Shown: in pieces, positions 51,883 to 60,854 of the stretch | How positions within the stretch are numbered: position 1 is the stretch's first letter | Layout of the letters: every line of letters begins with the position of its first letter | Assembly: GCA_030141605.1 (NCBI GenBank) | Contig: JAQGDQ010002411.1 | Location: forward strand, 1-64,000 | Reading direction: 5' to 3' | Source: Tubiluchus corallicola | Taxonomy: Eukaryota > Priapulida > Priapulimorpha > Priapulimorphida > Tubiluchidae | Length of the DNA: 64,000 nt | Translations under genes and position numbers: made by a program | The notes under the pieces: model-generated | Database searches by the model: none | What the model saw: only the letters and a program-made list of their open reading frames with translations | What the model was told of the DNA's origin: nothing

Positions 51883-52418
51883 GAAGGTTTTATGAAAATA
51901 GTGAAATTTACTTTGCTATATTTTCGTTGTTGGTGATAGTAGGGATGATTGATGAAGTTAAATGTATCAGGATGTTCCACGATAAGCCAACCTCCAAGAT
52001 TAAGCAGGTGGTAGTTGAATATGAGTTCAGGAAGCAATTGAGTTTTCTTTAAAGTATAGGGCGGGTCGGCAAAGATGAGGTCATAGCATTGTGTGGTTTT
52101 TGGCAGGTAGCGGAAGACATCTGTTTTTATGACCTTAATAGTTAAAAACTGTAGTTTTTCTGAAATGTTTTTAATGTGTTGGATATGCCTATAGTTACTG
52201 TCTATAGCGGTAATACTTTTTGCTTTTCGTGATGCAAACTCATAGCTGATAGAACCTGTGCCTGCAAATAGGTCTAAGACACTGAGTTGTGCAATATCAA
52301 AATGATTTTCAATGATATTGAAAATACCTTCTTTGGCAGTATCTGTGGTGGGGCGCAGTTGAGTACTTTTTGGTGAGGGTATTACTCTGCCTTTGTGTGT
52401 TCCGCTGATTATTCGCAA
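51879..52418 (-). CDS. rsmD: 16S rRNA (guanine966-N2)-methyltransferase RsmD
   Basis: About 179 residues. 'RIISGTHKGRVIPSP' at the start, 'RPTTDTAKEGIFNIIEN' near 23, SAM motif 'VLDLFAGTGSISYEFASR' near 44 and the catalytic 'LIFADPPYTLKK' near 110 are standard for RsmD. The frame is open to 52493, but the family starts right at 'RIISG'. A TTG at 52416-52418 just before it is therefore the likely start, overlapping the DUF3822 stop. It is translationally linked with DUF3822, a common arrangement in the phylum. Confidence 0.88.
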   Translation of the reverse strand: MRIISGTHKGRVIPSPKSTQLRPTTDTAKEGIFNIIENHFDIAQLSVLDLFAGTGSISYEFASRKAKSITAIDSNYRHIQHIKNISEKLQFLTIKVIKTDVFRYLPKTTQCYDLIFADPPYTLKKTQLLPELIFNYHLLNLGGWLIVEHPDTFNFINHPYYHQQRKYSKVNFTIFIKPS

Positions 52419-53236
52419 TTGTATAAATTTAAGAGGTTGAAAAATTTGTGGATGGGTATTTGTTCTAAAAGCGAAGAGTGGTTGATACCCCAAATGTTTT
52501 TTTCTATTGTTATGTTTTTAAGGTATTGTTGGAGTAGTTGTATGGTATTATCGTTCTCATCAATGTATCCTGTGAGAGTTACTTGTAGTGTTTGGGTGTT
52601 TGTTTTCAATTGTTTGAGGGTGTTTAGAGTATGGTATAGTACATCTTTTTCGTTGGCATAGGAGTAGGTATTGTATAAGATAAATTTTTCGTTATTGATA
52701 TTGAGTAGGTCAAAGGTGTCTTCCCCGAGGTTGATGTATAGGATGTTTTGTGGGTTGATTTGATTAAGGAGCATAAAATACTGGATGTACGTGGTAGATG
52801 GGTGGAAGATTTTTGCATTGGGGAATTTCTTATTAAGAAGTTGTTTTTGGGCTGTGGGTATAGAAAATAGGGTGTAGGCGTCTATAATGCTAAGGGGATT
52901 GTGAAGTGTGCTATGAGCGTTTTGTGGATTTACATTGTAATAATATAAGGTGTCTATTTTTTGAAGATCGAAATATTCAGAGGGAACTAGGGTTGAATGT
53001 TGGCAGTTCCAAAGAATTTTAGTGTTTCTATACTTTGGGTAAAGGGTATCTTCTTTTTCTATGGTGTCTTTTAGTTGGTTTTGTGGGGCAGAAAAGTGTT
53101 TTAATAGAATGTACTTGTTTTCTAAGGTGTCTAATATGCAATAAGAAAATTTGTTTATACTTATTTGTATAGACAGGTGGTATTGTTGATTCTTATTGAT
53201 GTCGAAAGTATCATCTATGAATGCAATATCTTGCAT
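52409..53236 (-). CDS. DUF3822 family protein
   Basis: 275 residues, a Bacteroidota-specific family found next to rsmD. It starts with 'IAFIDDTFDINKNQQYHLSI' (typical) and contains 'ILYINLGEDTFDLLNINNEKF' (shown in parts: YINLGEDTFDL) near 175, similar to actin-like or ASKHA folds. Function is unknown. It follows a membrane-anchored hypothetical gene by 16 bases and overlaps rsmD, so the three form one operon. Confidence 0.85.
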   Translation of the reverse strand: MQDIAFIDDTFDINKNQQYHLSIQISINKFSYCILDTLENKYILLKHFSAPQNQLKDTIEKEDTLYPKYRNTKILWNCQHSTLVPSEYFDLQKIDTLYYYNVNPQNAHSTLHNPLSIIDAYTLFSIPTAQKQLLNKKFPNAKIFHPSTTYIQYFMLLNQINPQNILYINLGEDTFDLLNINNEKFILYNTYSYANEKDVLYHTLNTLKQLKTNTQTLQVTLTGYIDENDNTIQLLQQYLKNITIEKNIWGINHSSLLEQIPIHKFFNLLNLYNCE

Positions 53237-53252
53237 TGTTGGGTTTTAATTA

Positions 53253-53894
53253 TTACCAATTGGCAGAGCTATTATTAGCTTCTGTAAGTGAGCCTATCTT
53301 TAATCCGGGATATTGATTATTTATTTCTTCTTCTACATTTAGGTTGGTTATTAGGCTGGGGTCTTCAAAGCCATTTAGTATGGAGCTATTATGTGCTTTT
53401 ACTTCAAATACTGGCACTTTTACTTTTGCACTTGTTTCTATAATGGTGGCTCCCATTTCGAATCTTTCTTTTTTATTAGTGAATGGTATGTATGGAAGGT
53501 CATCTATATTGTAGTCTTTGTCGAAAATTGTTTCTAAAACGTTAGATTTTGATTCTTCTCGTACGATGATACCTTCTTTTATTGCTCTTGCTTCTGTCCA
53601 CCCTGCTTCCAAGAGACTATCAGAGAGCTCGCCTATTTTTTTCATAAAAGGTATAGAGTCATATTTTACAAAGTCTACTAAAACATCTAAATTTTCTGCA
53701 AACTTATTATGAACTTTCTTATAAGCCATTTGGGCTTCTCTAATATCTTCTAATTTCTGTTTTACAATCGTGTATCGTTCTTTTTTAAATTCTTTAAATT
53801 CAATAGGTTTTTGGATGCTTCTAACAGATAGATAGCCTAAGGCTACTATTATTATTAAAAGAACAAGTTCTATTATAATCCTTTTGTTTTTCAT
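53253..53894 (-). CDS. Membrane-anchored conserved hypothetical protein
   Basis: 213 residues with one N-terminal membrane helix ('IIIELVLLIIIVALGYLSV' near 5-23). A helical region 'LEDIREAQMAYKKVHNKFA' is reminiscent of pilin-like or type II secretion pseudopilin helices, followed by a domain ending 'YPGLKIGSLTEANNSSANW'. I recognise it as a gene found beside DUF3822 in related bacteria but know no function. Position and spacing suggest cotranscription with DUF3822 and rsmD. Confidence 0.7.
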   Translation of the reverse strand: MKNKRIIIELVLLIIIVALGYLSVRSIQKPIEFKEFKKERYTIVKQKLEDIREAQMAYKKVHNKFAENLDVLVDFVKYDSIPFMKKIGELSDSLLEAGWTEARAIKEGIIVREESKSNVLETIFDKDYNIDDLPYIPFTNKKERFEMGATIIETSAKVKVPVFEVKAHNSSILNGFEDPSLITNLNVEEEINNQYPGLKIGSLTEANNSSANW

Positions 53895-53962
53895 TGTTGT
53901 TATTTTTGTAATTTTACAACTTACTTTTTTCTTATGTACAAATGTAGAAAAAAATTATTAAT

Positions 53963-55399
53963 TTGAAAATGTTAGAGGACTATTTTTCTGTTTTATTGAA
54001 AAAAATATTTGGTAAAAAACTTACTTCTGAACAAGATGTTCTTGTTAAAGAATTATCAGAGTTTGTAATAGATGGTAAAGAAGAGCAAATTTTTTTAATT
54101 AAAGGATATGCTGGTACAGGTAAGACCTCGTTGATAAGTGCTTTTGTAAATGCTTTGAAAGAGTCTAAAATTAAAAGTGTATTATTAGCACCTACGGGGA
54201 GGGCTGCTAAGGTGTTTTCATCTTACTCGGGACAAGTGAGTTATACTATTCACAAGAAAATATATAGGCAAAAGGCTACTACGGATGGATTTTCTGGTTT
54301 TGTCTTAGATGTCAATTTAAGTAAGGATACCTTTTTCATTGTGGATGAGGCTTCTATGATTGCTAATCAATCTTATGAGGGAGCATTTTTTGGATCAGGT
54401 AAATTGTTAGATGATTTAGTAAACTATGTGTATGGTGGCGTTGGATGTAAGTTAGTGCTGGTGGGTGATACAGCCCAACTTCCTCCAATAGGTTTGGAGA
54501 ATAGCCCAGCACTAGATGCAAGTACATTAGAGTCTTATTGGAAAAATGTGAGAAGTGTTAATTTGAGGGAGGTAGTGAGGCAGAAAGCGAAGTCAGGTAT
54601 ATTGTATAATGCTACAAAATTGAGACAACAGTTGCAGAAAACGAATAGCAGTACTTGTGAGTTGAGTTTGGTTGCTAAGGATTTTGACGATTTTTGTAGT
54701 GTGGCTGGGAGCGACTTGTTAGAACTTCTGAATAATTCGTATGACACAATAGGAATGGGGGAAACGATGGTTGTATGTCGTTCAAATAAAATGTGTAATA
54801 GATACAATCAAGGGATAAGAAGTCAAATTTTATATAAGGAAGAAGAAATAGCAGTAGGCGATTATTTGATGGTAGTAAAGAATAATTATTTTTGGGTAAA
54901 GGATAAAAAAATAAAGGATATGGAGTTTATTGCTAATGGCGATATTGTGGAGATTATGAAGATAAAAGGTTATAAAGATTTATATGGCTTTCGGTTTGCA
55001 GATGTGTGTGTGAGGTTTGTAGATTATGAAAATATAGAGATGGATGTAAAGATTTTGCTAGATGTTTTGAATGTTGAAAGTGCAGCGCTTGGCAAAGAAG
55101 ATGCTAACAAGTTTTTTATGAATGTTTCGGAGGATTATATGGATATTCGTTCTAAAAAGAAACGTTGGGACAAGATAAGAAGTAATGAATATTTTAATGC
55201 TTTGCAGGTGAAATTTGCTTATGCGGTTACTTGTCATAAATCGCAAGGTGGGCAATGGAAAAATGTGTTTATAGATCAAGGGTATTTGACTAAAGAACTT
55301 ATAAATGCAGAGTATCTTCGGTGGCTTTATACTGCTATTACAAGAGCTATAGAGAAAGTATATTTGGTGAATTTTAGAAAGGAGTTTTTAACAAGTTGA
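53963..55399 (+). CDS. ATP-dependent RecD-like DNA helicase
   Basis: 478 residues of superfamily 1B: Walker A 'IKGYAGTGKTSLISAF' (48-60), 'LAPTGRAAKVFS' near 85 (motif Ia), Walker B 'FIVDEASMI' near 125, 'LVGDTAQLPPIG' near 168 (motif III) and the C-terminal UvrD_C_2 'YAVTCHKSQGGQWKNVFID' near 415-433. It resembles the short RecD2/Pif1-like proteins of Bacteroidota, without RecBC partners. TATTTTTG at 53901-53908 could be its -7 box. It probably acts in DNA repair or recombination. Confidence 0.9.
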   Translation: MKMLEDYFSVLLKKIFGKKLTSEQDVLVKELSEFVIDGKEEQIFLIKGYAGTGKTSLISAFVNALKESKIKSVLLAPTGRAAKVFSSYSGQVSYTIHKKIYRQKATTDGFSGFVLDVNLSKDTFFIVDEASMIANQSYEGAFFGSGKLLDDLVNYVYGGVGCKLVLVGDTAQLPPIGLENSPALDASTLESYWKNVRSVNLREVVRQKAKSGILYNATKLRQQLQKTNSSTCELSLVAKDFDDFCSVAGSDLLELLNNSYDTIGMGETMVVCRSNKMCNRYNQGIRSQILYKEEEIAVGDYLMVVKNNYFWVKDKKIKDMEFIANGDIVEIMKIKGYKDLYGFRFADVCVRFVDYENIEMDVKILLDVLNVESAALGKEDANKFFMNVSEDYMDIRSKKKRWDKIRSNEYFNALQVKFAYAVTCHKSQGGQWKNVFIDQGYLTKELINAEYLRWLYTAITRAIEKVYLVNFRKEFLTS

Positions 55400-55458
55400 A
55401 TTAAGATTTATAGATATTAAAAAAATTATCATCTTTTATTAATAACAACTTTCAGTTT

Positions 55459-55492
55459 TTGATTATTTTTTTAATGTTTTTTTTTACTTTTG
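55459..55492 (+). promoter_or_regulatory. Probable promoter of nhaA
   Basis: TTG at 55459-55461, 23 bases, TACTTTTG at 55485-55492. The -7 box matches exactly; the spacing is at the long end. It overlaps the first codons of a longer reading of nhaA, which rules that start out. Confidence 0.55.
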
Positions 55493-55537
55493 CGTAAATA
55501 TATATTAAGTGTATTTGATTTTATTATTAAGGAAGAT

Positions 55538-56863
55538 ATGAATGTTGTTACCCGGTCGTTTAGGAAGTTTATAGAATTAGAGTCGTCAAGCAGTATTATT
55601 CTTTTGATACTTACGTTTATTGCTTTGGTTTGGGCAAATTCTTTGTTAGGAGAGTATTATAACCAATTGTGGAACATAGAGGTAGGTATTTCCATTGCCG
55701 AAGAGCATTTGCATTTGCCGAAGAATTTGTTTGAGTGGATAAATGATGGTTTGATGGCTATTTTCTTTTTTGTGGTGGGGTTGGAGATAAAACGAGAGAT
55801 ATTAGCAGGCGAACTTTCATCGGTGAAGAAGGCGAGTTTGCCTGTTTTTGCTGCTATTGGAGGTATGGTGGTGCCTGTGGCTGTTTTCTTTTCTTTGTTG
55901 GGTTCTTTTGATATTGATGCTGCGGAGACTAAGGAGTGGAGTAGGGGCTGGGCTGTGCCTATGGCTACGGATATTGCTTTTTCTTTGGGTATTTTGAAGT
56001 TGCTGGGCAATAGAGTGCCTATTGGCTTGAAGGTGTTGCTTACAGCTTTTGCTATTGTGGATGATATTGGTGCAATACTTGTAATTGCTTTGGCGTATAG
56101 TAGTGGGCTTGAATTGACTCTGTGGGGTATTGCTTTTATCATTTTAGGGTTTTTGTTTGTGTTAAGCCATCGTGGTGTTTATTCTACTGCTTTCTTTGTA
56201 ATGATGGGGGGAGTAGTGTGGTATTTGTTTCATCAGGCGGGTATTCACGCTACCATTGCGGGCTTTTTGATGGCTCTTACTGTTCCGATGAAACGTAAGA
56301 AGGGTGTGAGAGAATATTATAATGAGGTGGGTAATGTGTTGTCTCGGTTTGTTGGCTATGAGGAAGAGGCAGACAAGCGATTGTTGGCGAATGAACAAGT
56401 TCATTTTACGGATGAAATAAGTGTTTTGACAAGAAGAGTGAAGTCTCCTTTGCAGGATTTGGAGCATAAGTTTCACAATTGGGTAGCATTTTTCATAATG
56501 CCTATTTTTGCTTTTGCTAATGCGGGTGTGGTGCTTGGTGGTGATATGGGTAATACTTCGTTGCTTTCTTTCAACATTGCGTTTAGTTTGGTGTTGGGTA
56601 AATGTGTGGGTATTAGCTTCTTTTGTTATCTGGCAATAAAAACTAAAATGGCAGAGATGCCAAATAGGGCTACCTTTACGCATTTGATAGGTGTAGCCTT
56701 GTTGGGCGGGTTTGGTTTTACGATGTCGTTGTTTGTAGCCAATTTGGCTTATGATGATGCTTTGTTGTTGAATTCTTCTAAATTGGGTATTCTTGCAGGG
56801 TCTTTTATAGCGGGTATTCTTGGTTATCTGATTTTGAGGGTGTCGTTGAGAGCTAAAAACTAA
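55538..56863 (+). CDS. nhaA: Na+/H+ antiporter NhaA
   Basis: The 441-residue inner-membrane protein exchanges 2 H+ for 1 Na+, keeping sodium and pH balance. About 12 helices; landmarks are 'WINDGLMAIFFFVVGLEIKRE' (key NDGLMAIFFFVVGLEIKRE) near 70, 'ATDIAFSLGIL' near 140 and the ion-binding Asp pair in 'AFAIVDDIGAI' near 170. The C-terminal half has 'FGFTMSLFVANLAY'. The frame opens 16 codons earlier, but the promoter box overlaps that segment. ATG 55538 is preferred. Sodium handling fits a marine or host setting. Confidence 0.94.
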   Translation: MNVVTRSFRKFIELESSSSIILLILTFIALVWANSLLGEYYNQLWNIEVGISIAEEHLHLPKNLFEWINDGLMAIFFFVVGLEIKREILAGELSSVKKASLPVFAAIGGMVVPVAVFFSLLGSFDIDAAETKEWSRGWAVPMATDIAFSLGILKLLGNRVPIGLKVLLTAFAIVDDIGAILVIALAYSSGLELTLWGIAFIILGFLFVLSHRGVYSTAFFVMMGGVVWYLFHQAGIHATIAGFLMALTVPMKRKKGVREYYNEVGNVLSRFVGYEEEADKRLLANEQVHFTDEISVLTRRVKSPLQDLEHKFHNWVAFFIMPIFAFANAGVVLGGDMGNTSLLSFNIAFSLVLGKCVGISFFCYLAIKTKMAEMPNRATFTHLIGVALLGGFGFTMSLFVANLAYDDALLLNSSKLGILAGSFIAGILGYLILRVSLRAKN

Positions 56864-57053
56864 GCCGTATAGGAAACGAAAGTTTGTGTCTTCCACAATA
56901 TTTGTACTGTGTTGTAGGGTCAGTTTGTAAGCTGATTCTGTGTTCTATCAGTTCTCTTTGCTTAAAAACTTATTGCATTTAAATGGGGTAGGGTTTTTAA
57001 TATTGAAAGAGGATATGAATGGGCTAAGTTTTTCAAAATTATATATTATAGTA

Positions 57054-57061
57054 TATCTTTG
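57054..57061 (+). promoter_or_regulatory. Probable -7 box for the gene at 57071
   Basis: TATCTTTG, exact TAnnTTTG, ends 9 bases before the ATG at 57071. The transcript would be almost leaderless. No clear -33 TTTG. It fixes the start of the gene at 57071 rather than the TTG at 57059. Confidence 0.5.
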
Positions 57062-57070
57062 TTTTTCAAT

Positions 57071-58327
57071 ATGAAAAAGATAAAGGTTTTTGTTTTCTTT
57101 TTGTTGGTTTGTAGGTTGTCTTGGGGGTTGAGTATTCTTGTGCCGATGGACAAGGGGCAGAAAAATCACTTGAAGGCTTATGGTGTGGCTTACGGTGTGT
57201 TGGAGGGGGGAAGTGCTGTGCAGTGGTTGCTCAATTATCAAGGGGGTGCCTTTTTGTTGCCATATGATAGGGGTTTTGAGGAGGAATGTGTGTTGAAGAA
57301 TGTGAGTTATAGGGTAGTGTCGGATGCGGAGGTTTCTTCTATTATTTCGGGTATTGCAAGCCCAGAGGTCAATCAGGATGCTATGAGGCTGGAGAAAGCC
57401 CCAAAGATAGCAGTGTATTCGCCTAAGAATAAGTTGCCGTGGGATGATGCGGTTACGTTGGCTCTTAGTTATGCGGAGATTCCTTATGATGTGATATATG
57501 ATGAGGAGATATTGAGTGGTGTGTTGGGGGGGTATGATTGGTTGCACTTGCATCACGAAGATTTTACAGGTCAATATGGTAGGTTTTATGGGGCTTATCA
57601 ACATATGCCTTGGTATCAGGAGGAGGTAAAGTTGAAGGAGCAGATGGCAGAAAAATTAGGTTTTAAAAAGGTTTCGCAATTGAAGTTGGCAGTGGTGAAA
57701 ACGATAAAGGCTTATGTGGAGAGTGGGGGATTTTTGTTTGCAATGTGTTCTGCAACTGATACTTACGATATTGCTTTGGCTGCAGAGGGTGTGGATATTT
57801 GCGAGTTTATGTTTGATGGCGATCCTGCTGACCCTGATATGCAGGAGAATTTGGATTTTAGTAGGACTTTTGCTTTTCGAGATTTTACACTGAAAAAAAA
57901 CCCGCTGGAGTATGAGTATTCAGATATTGATGCGACTAATACACGTAAGGTTTTGAAAGAAGAGGATTATTTTACGCTTTTTGAGTTTTCTGCTAAGTGG
58001 GATCCTGTGCCTACTATGTTGTGTCAAAATCATACGAATGTAGTAAAGGGCTTTATGGGGCAGACAACATCGTTTAGGCGTGAGGTGGTGAAACCTTCGG
58101 TGTTGATAATGGGGGAGAACAAAAGTGCTAATGAGGTGAGGTATATTCATGGGACATTTGGAAGGGGTACTTGGACTTTTTATGGGGGACATGATCCGGA
58201 AGATTATCAACACTTTGTGGGTGATCCTCCAACGGATTTGAATTTGCATCCTAATTCTGCCGGTTATCGTCTTATTTTGAATAATATTTTATTTCCTGCT
58301 GCAAAGAAGAAAAAACAAAAAACATAG
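57071..58327 (+). CDS. Periplasmic protein of the family often labelled 'asparagine synthetase B'
   Basis: 418 residues with a signal peptide ('VFVFFLLVCRLSWG'). The body starts 'LSILVPMDKGQKNHLKAYG', contains 'IAVYSPKNKLPWDDAVTLAL' near 116, 'YDWLHLHHEDFTGQYGRFY' near 158, 'GFLFAMCSATDTYDIALAA' near 220 and 'GTFGRGTWTFYGGHDPEDY' near 365. I recognise it as a Bacteroidota family widely named asparagine synthetase B, yet it has neither the N-terminal Cys nor an ATP pyrophosphatase motif. The fold may be glutamine-amidotransferase-like (Cys in 'MCSATD'). Secretion makes the name doubtful; function is unknown. Confidence 0.75.
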   Translation: MKKIKVFVFFLLVCRLSWGLSILVPMDKGQKNHLKAYGVAYGVLEGGSAVQWLLNYQGGAFLLPYDRGFEEECVLKNVSYRVVSDAEVSSIISGIASPEVNQDAMRLEKAPKIAVYSPKNKLPWDDAVTLALSYAEIPYDVIYDEEILSGVLGGYDWLHLHHEDFTGQYGRFYGAYQHMPWYQEEVKLKEQMAEKLGFKKVSQLKLAVVKTIKAYVESGGFLFAMCSATDTYDIALAAEGVDICEFMFDGDPADPDMQENLDFSRTFAFRDFTLKKNPLEYEYSDIDATNTRKVLKEEDYFTLFEFSAKWDPVPTMLCQNHTNVVKGFMGQTTSFRREVVKPSVLIMGENKSANEVRYIHGTFGRGTWTFYGGHDPEDYQHFVGDPPTDLNLHPNSAGYRLILNNILFPAAKKKKQKT

Positions 58328-58347
58328 TGGGTGCATCTTTTATGGTT

Positions 58348-59718
58348 TTATTTTTTATCTTTTTTGATAAGTCTGTATATGGTGGCTCTACCTATATTTA
58401 GTGTTTTTGCTACTTTGTTTATGTCTTTGTTGTATTTTTGTAAAAAGTGGTGTATGATTTGTATTTTATATTCTTTCATGGTCGTTTCCTTTTCTGTATA
58501 AAGGCTGCTTATATTTTCTGTATGGCTTAATTGTATGTCATTAGATTGTATGGTACCTCGTTCTGCTAATACGGCAGCGAGGTCCATAACAGCTTTTATT
58601 TCTCTTACATTTCCGGGGAAGGGGTATTCTTTTAGTTTTTTCTGTGCTTGTGGCGATATTTTGATTTTGGGCATATTGTTCTCTTTACAAAATTCTTCTA
58701 CAAAATATTTAGAGAGGCGGGCAATATCTCCTTTTCGTTCTCTTAGTGGTGGCATTTTAATGGGTAGTCCAAGTAGGCGGTAGTAAAGGTCTTCTCGAAA
58801 ATTACCTTTATTTACTTCTTCTAATAGGTCTCTGTGTGTAGCTACGAGTAGCCTAATATCTATTTTTATGGGTGTGTTGTTTCCTACTCTAGTAATTTCT
58901 CGCTCTTGTAATACGCGCAGGAGTTTTGCTTGCATTGGCAGTGTCATTTCTCCTATTTCGTCCAGAAATACGGTACCTCCATTAGCTTTTTCAAATTGTC
59001 CTATTCGTCTTTCGTTGGCTCCTGTAAATGAGCCTTTTTCGTGTCCAAACAATTCGCTTTCTATAAGTTCACTTGGTATGGCTGTTACGTTAATGGCTAC
59101 GAAGGGTTTGTTTTTTCGTAAGGAGTTTTGATGTATGGCTCTGGCTACTAGTTCCTTTCCTGTTCCTGTTTCGCCTACAATAGATACTGTGATGTTATTT
59201 TTCACTGCTTTGCCCATCAAGTGAAATATGTTTTTGATGGCTTGACTTTGTCCTTTTATCTCTTTTTGAAAATTATGGATAATGTCTTCTTCTTTTTTGT
59301 ATGAGGGTGTTGAATTGTTATTGGTATGAGGTGTTGATGGTCTAACTATTTCTTCTGGTTCTAAATTTTGTAGGGTGTTCCAGAGGTTAGTTCTTAAATT
59401 TTCATTTCGCTCTATGGAGGTGTATGCTCCTTGTTGTATGAGCTGGGTTTGGGTAGTTTTTTCGTCAGGTTCTATAATTACAATAATATATGTGTTGGGG
59501 CATATTTTTTTTATTCTATTGAGCAATATTTCTCCATTGAGGTCTGGTAGTTTGTAGCTTGTGATGACAATGGATGGCTTTTTGTTTAGGTTTTGTATAA
59601 TTTCTTTAGCATTGACAAATGTACTTGTATTGTAGATTGGATTCAGAGAAAGGTGATATTCTATAATTTTCCCTAACATTCTGTCTTCATCAGCAATAAA
59701 TATTTTGGTTTTTTTCAT
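58348..59718 (-). CDS. Sigma-54-dependent activator (NtrC-like) with degenerate receiver
   Basis: 456 residues. Residues 1-120 are a receiver domain with the acidic pair kept ('IADEDR') but Ser54 ('VITSYKLPD') in the place of the phosphorylated Asp. The switch Thr and conserved Lys are also missing. The AAA+ core is intact: Walker A 'GETGTGKE' (182-189), 'GSFTGA' (229-234, loop that touches sigma-54), Walker B 'GGTVFLDEIGE' (247-257). The C-terminus is a Fis-type helix-turn-helix ('KVAKTLNIGRATIYRLIK'). It should activate sigma-54 promoters without phosphorylation. Last gene of the lemA-folP-cdaA-mrp set, 26 bases after mrp. Confidence 0.88.
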   Translation of the reverse strand: MKKTKIFIADEDRMLGKIIEYHLSLNPIYNTSTFVNAKEIIQNLNKKPSIVITSYKLPDLNGEILLNRIKKICPNTYIIVIIEPDEKTTQTQLIQQGAYTSIERNENLRTNLWNTLQNLEPEEIVRPSTPHTNNNSTPSYKKEEDIIHNFQKEIKGQSQAIKNIFHLMGKAVKNNITVSIVGETGTGKELVARAIHQNSLRKNKPFVAINVTAIPSELIESELFGHEKGSFTGANERRIGQFEKANGGTVFLDEIGEMTLPMQAKLLRVLQEREITRVGNNTPIKIDIRLLVATHRDLLEEVNKGNFREDLYYRLLGLPIKMPPLRERKGDIARLSKYFVEEFCKENNMPKIKISPQAQKKLKEYPFPGNVREIKAVMDLAAVLAERGTIQSNDIQLSHTENISSLYTEKETTMKEYKIQIIHHFLQKYNKDINKVAKTLNIGRATIYRLIKKDKK

Positions 59719-59744
59719 TTGAAGTTGTATAGGAATTTTGTATG

Positions 59745-60848
59745 TTATTTGCTTTTTGTTATTTCTACTTTTTTGGTTGGAGGTATTTCTTTGTTTCTGT
59801 TTTCTATGGAGGCTAAGGTGTTGGTTACTATTTGGTCAAGTGCTATTTGAGATTGTCCTATATCTTTTAAAGCGATAGGTTTTCCGTTATCACTTCCTTC
59901 TCGTATGCTTTGTACTATGGGTATTTGTCCGAGTAGGTTTATGTTTTTTTCTTCTGCTAATTTTTTACCTCCGTTTTTCCCAAAAATATAATATTTATTG
60001 TTGGGTAGCTCTTCGGGTGTGAAATATGCCATATTTTCTATTATCCCAATTATAGGGACTTTAATATTTTTATTTTGAAACATATTGATACCTTTTGTTG
60101 CATCTGCAACGGCTACACTTTGGGGTGTGCTAACGATGATGGCTCCTGTAAGAGGTAGCATTTGGACGAGTGTAAGGTGTATATCACTTGTTCCCGGAGG
60201 TAAGTCAAAGAATAAATAATCTAATTCACCCCAATGGGTGTCTTGGATCATTTGCTGTAAGGCTCTTGTTGCCATTGCTCCTCGCCATATAGTAGCGTCT
60301 TGAGGTTTTACAAAGTAGCCAATGGAGAGTATTTTTACTCCGTATTTCTCTATGGGTATAAGGGTGTTTTTGCCTTTAATTTTTTGAATTGTAGGGGTGT
60401 CATTCTCTGTGTTAAACATTTTTGGGATAGAGGGACCATATATGTCTGCATCGAGTATTCCTATTTTATAGCCTTTTTTTGCCAATGCTACTGCAAGGTT
60501 AGTAGATATGGTTGATTTTCCCACTCCTCCTTTACCAGAGGCTATGGCTATGGTATTTTTTACCTGAGGTAATAATGTAGTAATATTGTTGGCTGTTGAC
60601 ACATTGTCTTTTGTGTTGATATTGATGTTTATGTCATCTTTTATTTTTTGTTGTAATATTTGTTGACAAGTTGTTTTTATAGTTTCTTTGAAGAGGTCAT
60701 TGGGTTTTGAAAAAACGAGGTCAAATTCTATGGTATTGTTTTCTACTTTTACATTTTGAACTATATTAAGTTCTACAATGTTTTTTTCTTGTCCCGGGTA
60801 TTTTATTTCTTGTAATATGTCTATAATTTGTTGTTTCATAGTTTTCAT
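59745..60848 (-). CDS. mrp: Fe-S cluster carrier protein Mrp/ApbC
   Basis: 367 residues. The N-terminal MIP18/DUF59-like part (1-85) contains 'VQNVKVENNTIEFDLV'. The C-terminal P-loop ATPase has the deviant Walker A 'ASGKGGVGKSTISTNLAVAL' near 103, 'ILDADIYGPSIPKMF' near 135 and 'DLPPGTSDIHLTLVQ' near 210. It carries Fe-S clusters to target enzymes. The CxxC seen in some relatives near the end is not present. It begins 6 bases after cdaA. Confidence 0.93.
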   Translation of the reverse strand: MKTMKQQIIDILQEIKYPGQEKNIVELNIVQNVKVENNTIEFDLVFSKPNDLFKETIKTTCQQILQQKIKDDINININTKDNVSTANNITTLLPQVKNTIAIASGKGGVGKSTISTNLAVALAKKGYKIGILDADIYGPSIPKMFNTENDTPTIQKIKGKNTLIPIEKYGVKILSIGYFVKPQDATIWRGAMATRALQQMIQDTHWGELDYLFFDLPPGTSDIHLTLVQMLPLTGAIIVSTPQSVAVADATKGINMFQNKNIKVPIIGIIENMAYFTPEELPNNKYYIFGKNGGKKLAEEKNINLLGQIPIVQSIREGSDNGKPIALKDIGQSQIALDQIVTNTLASIENRNKEIPPTKKVEITKSK

Positions 60849-60854
60849 TGTTAT

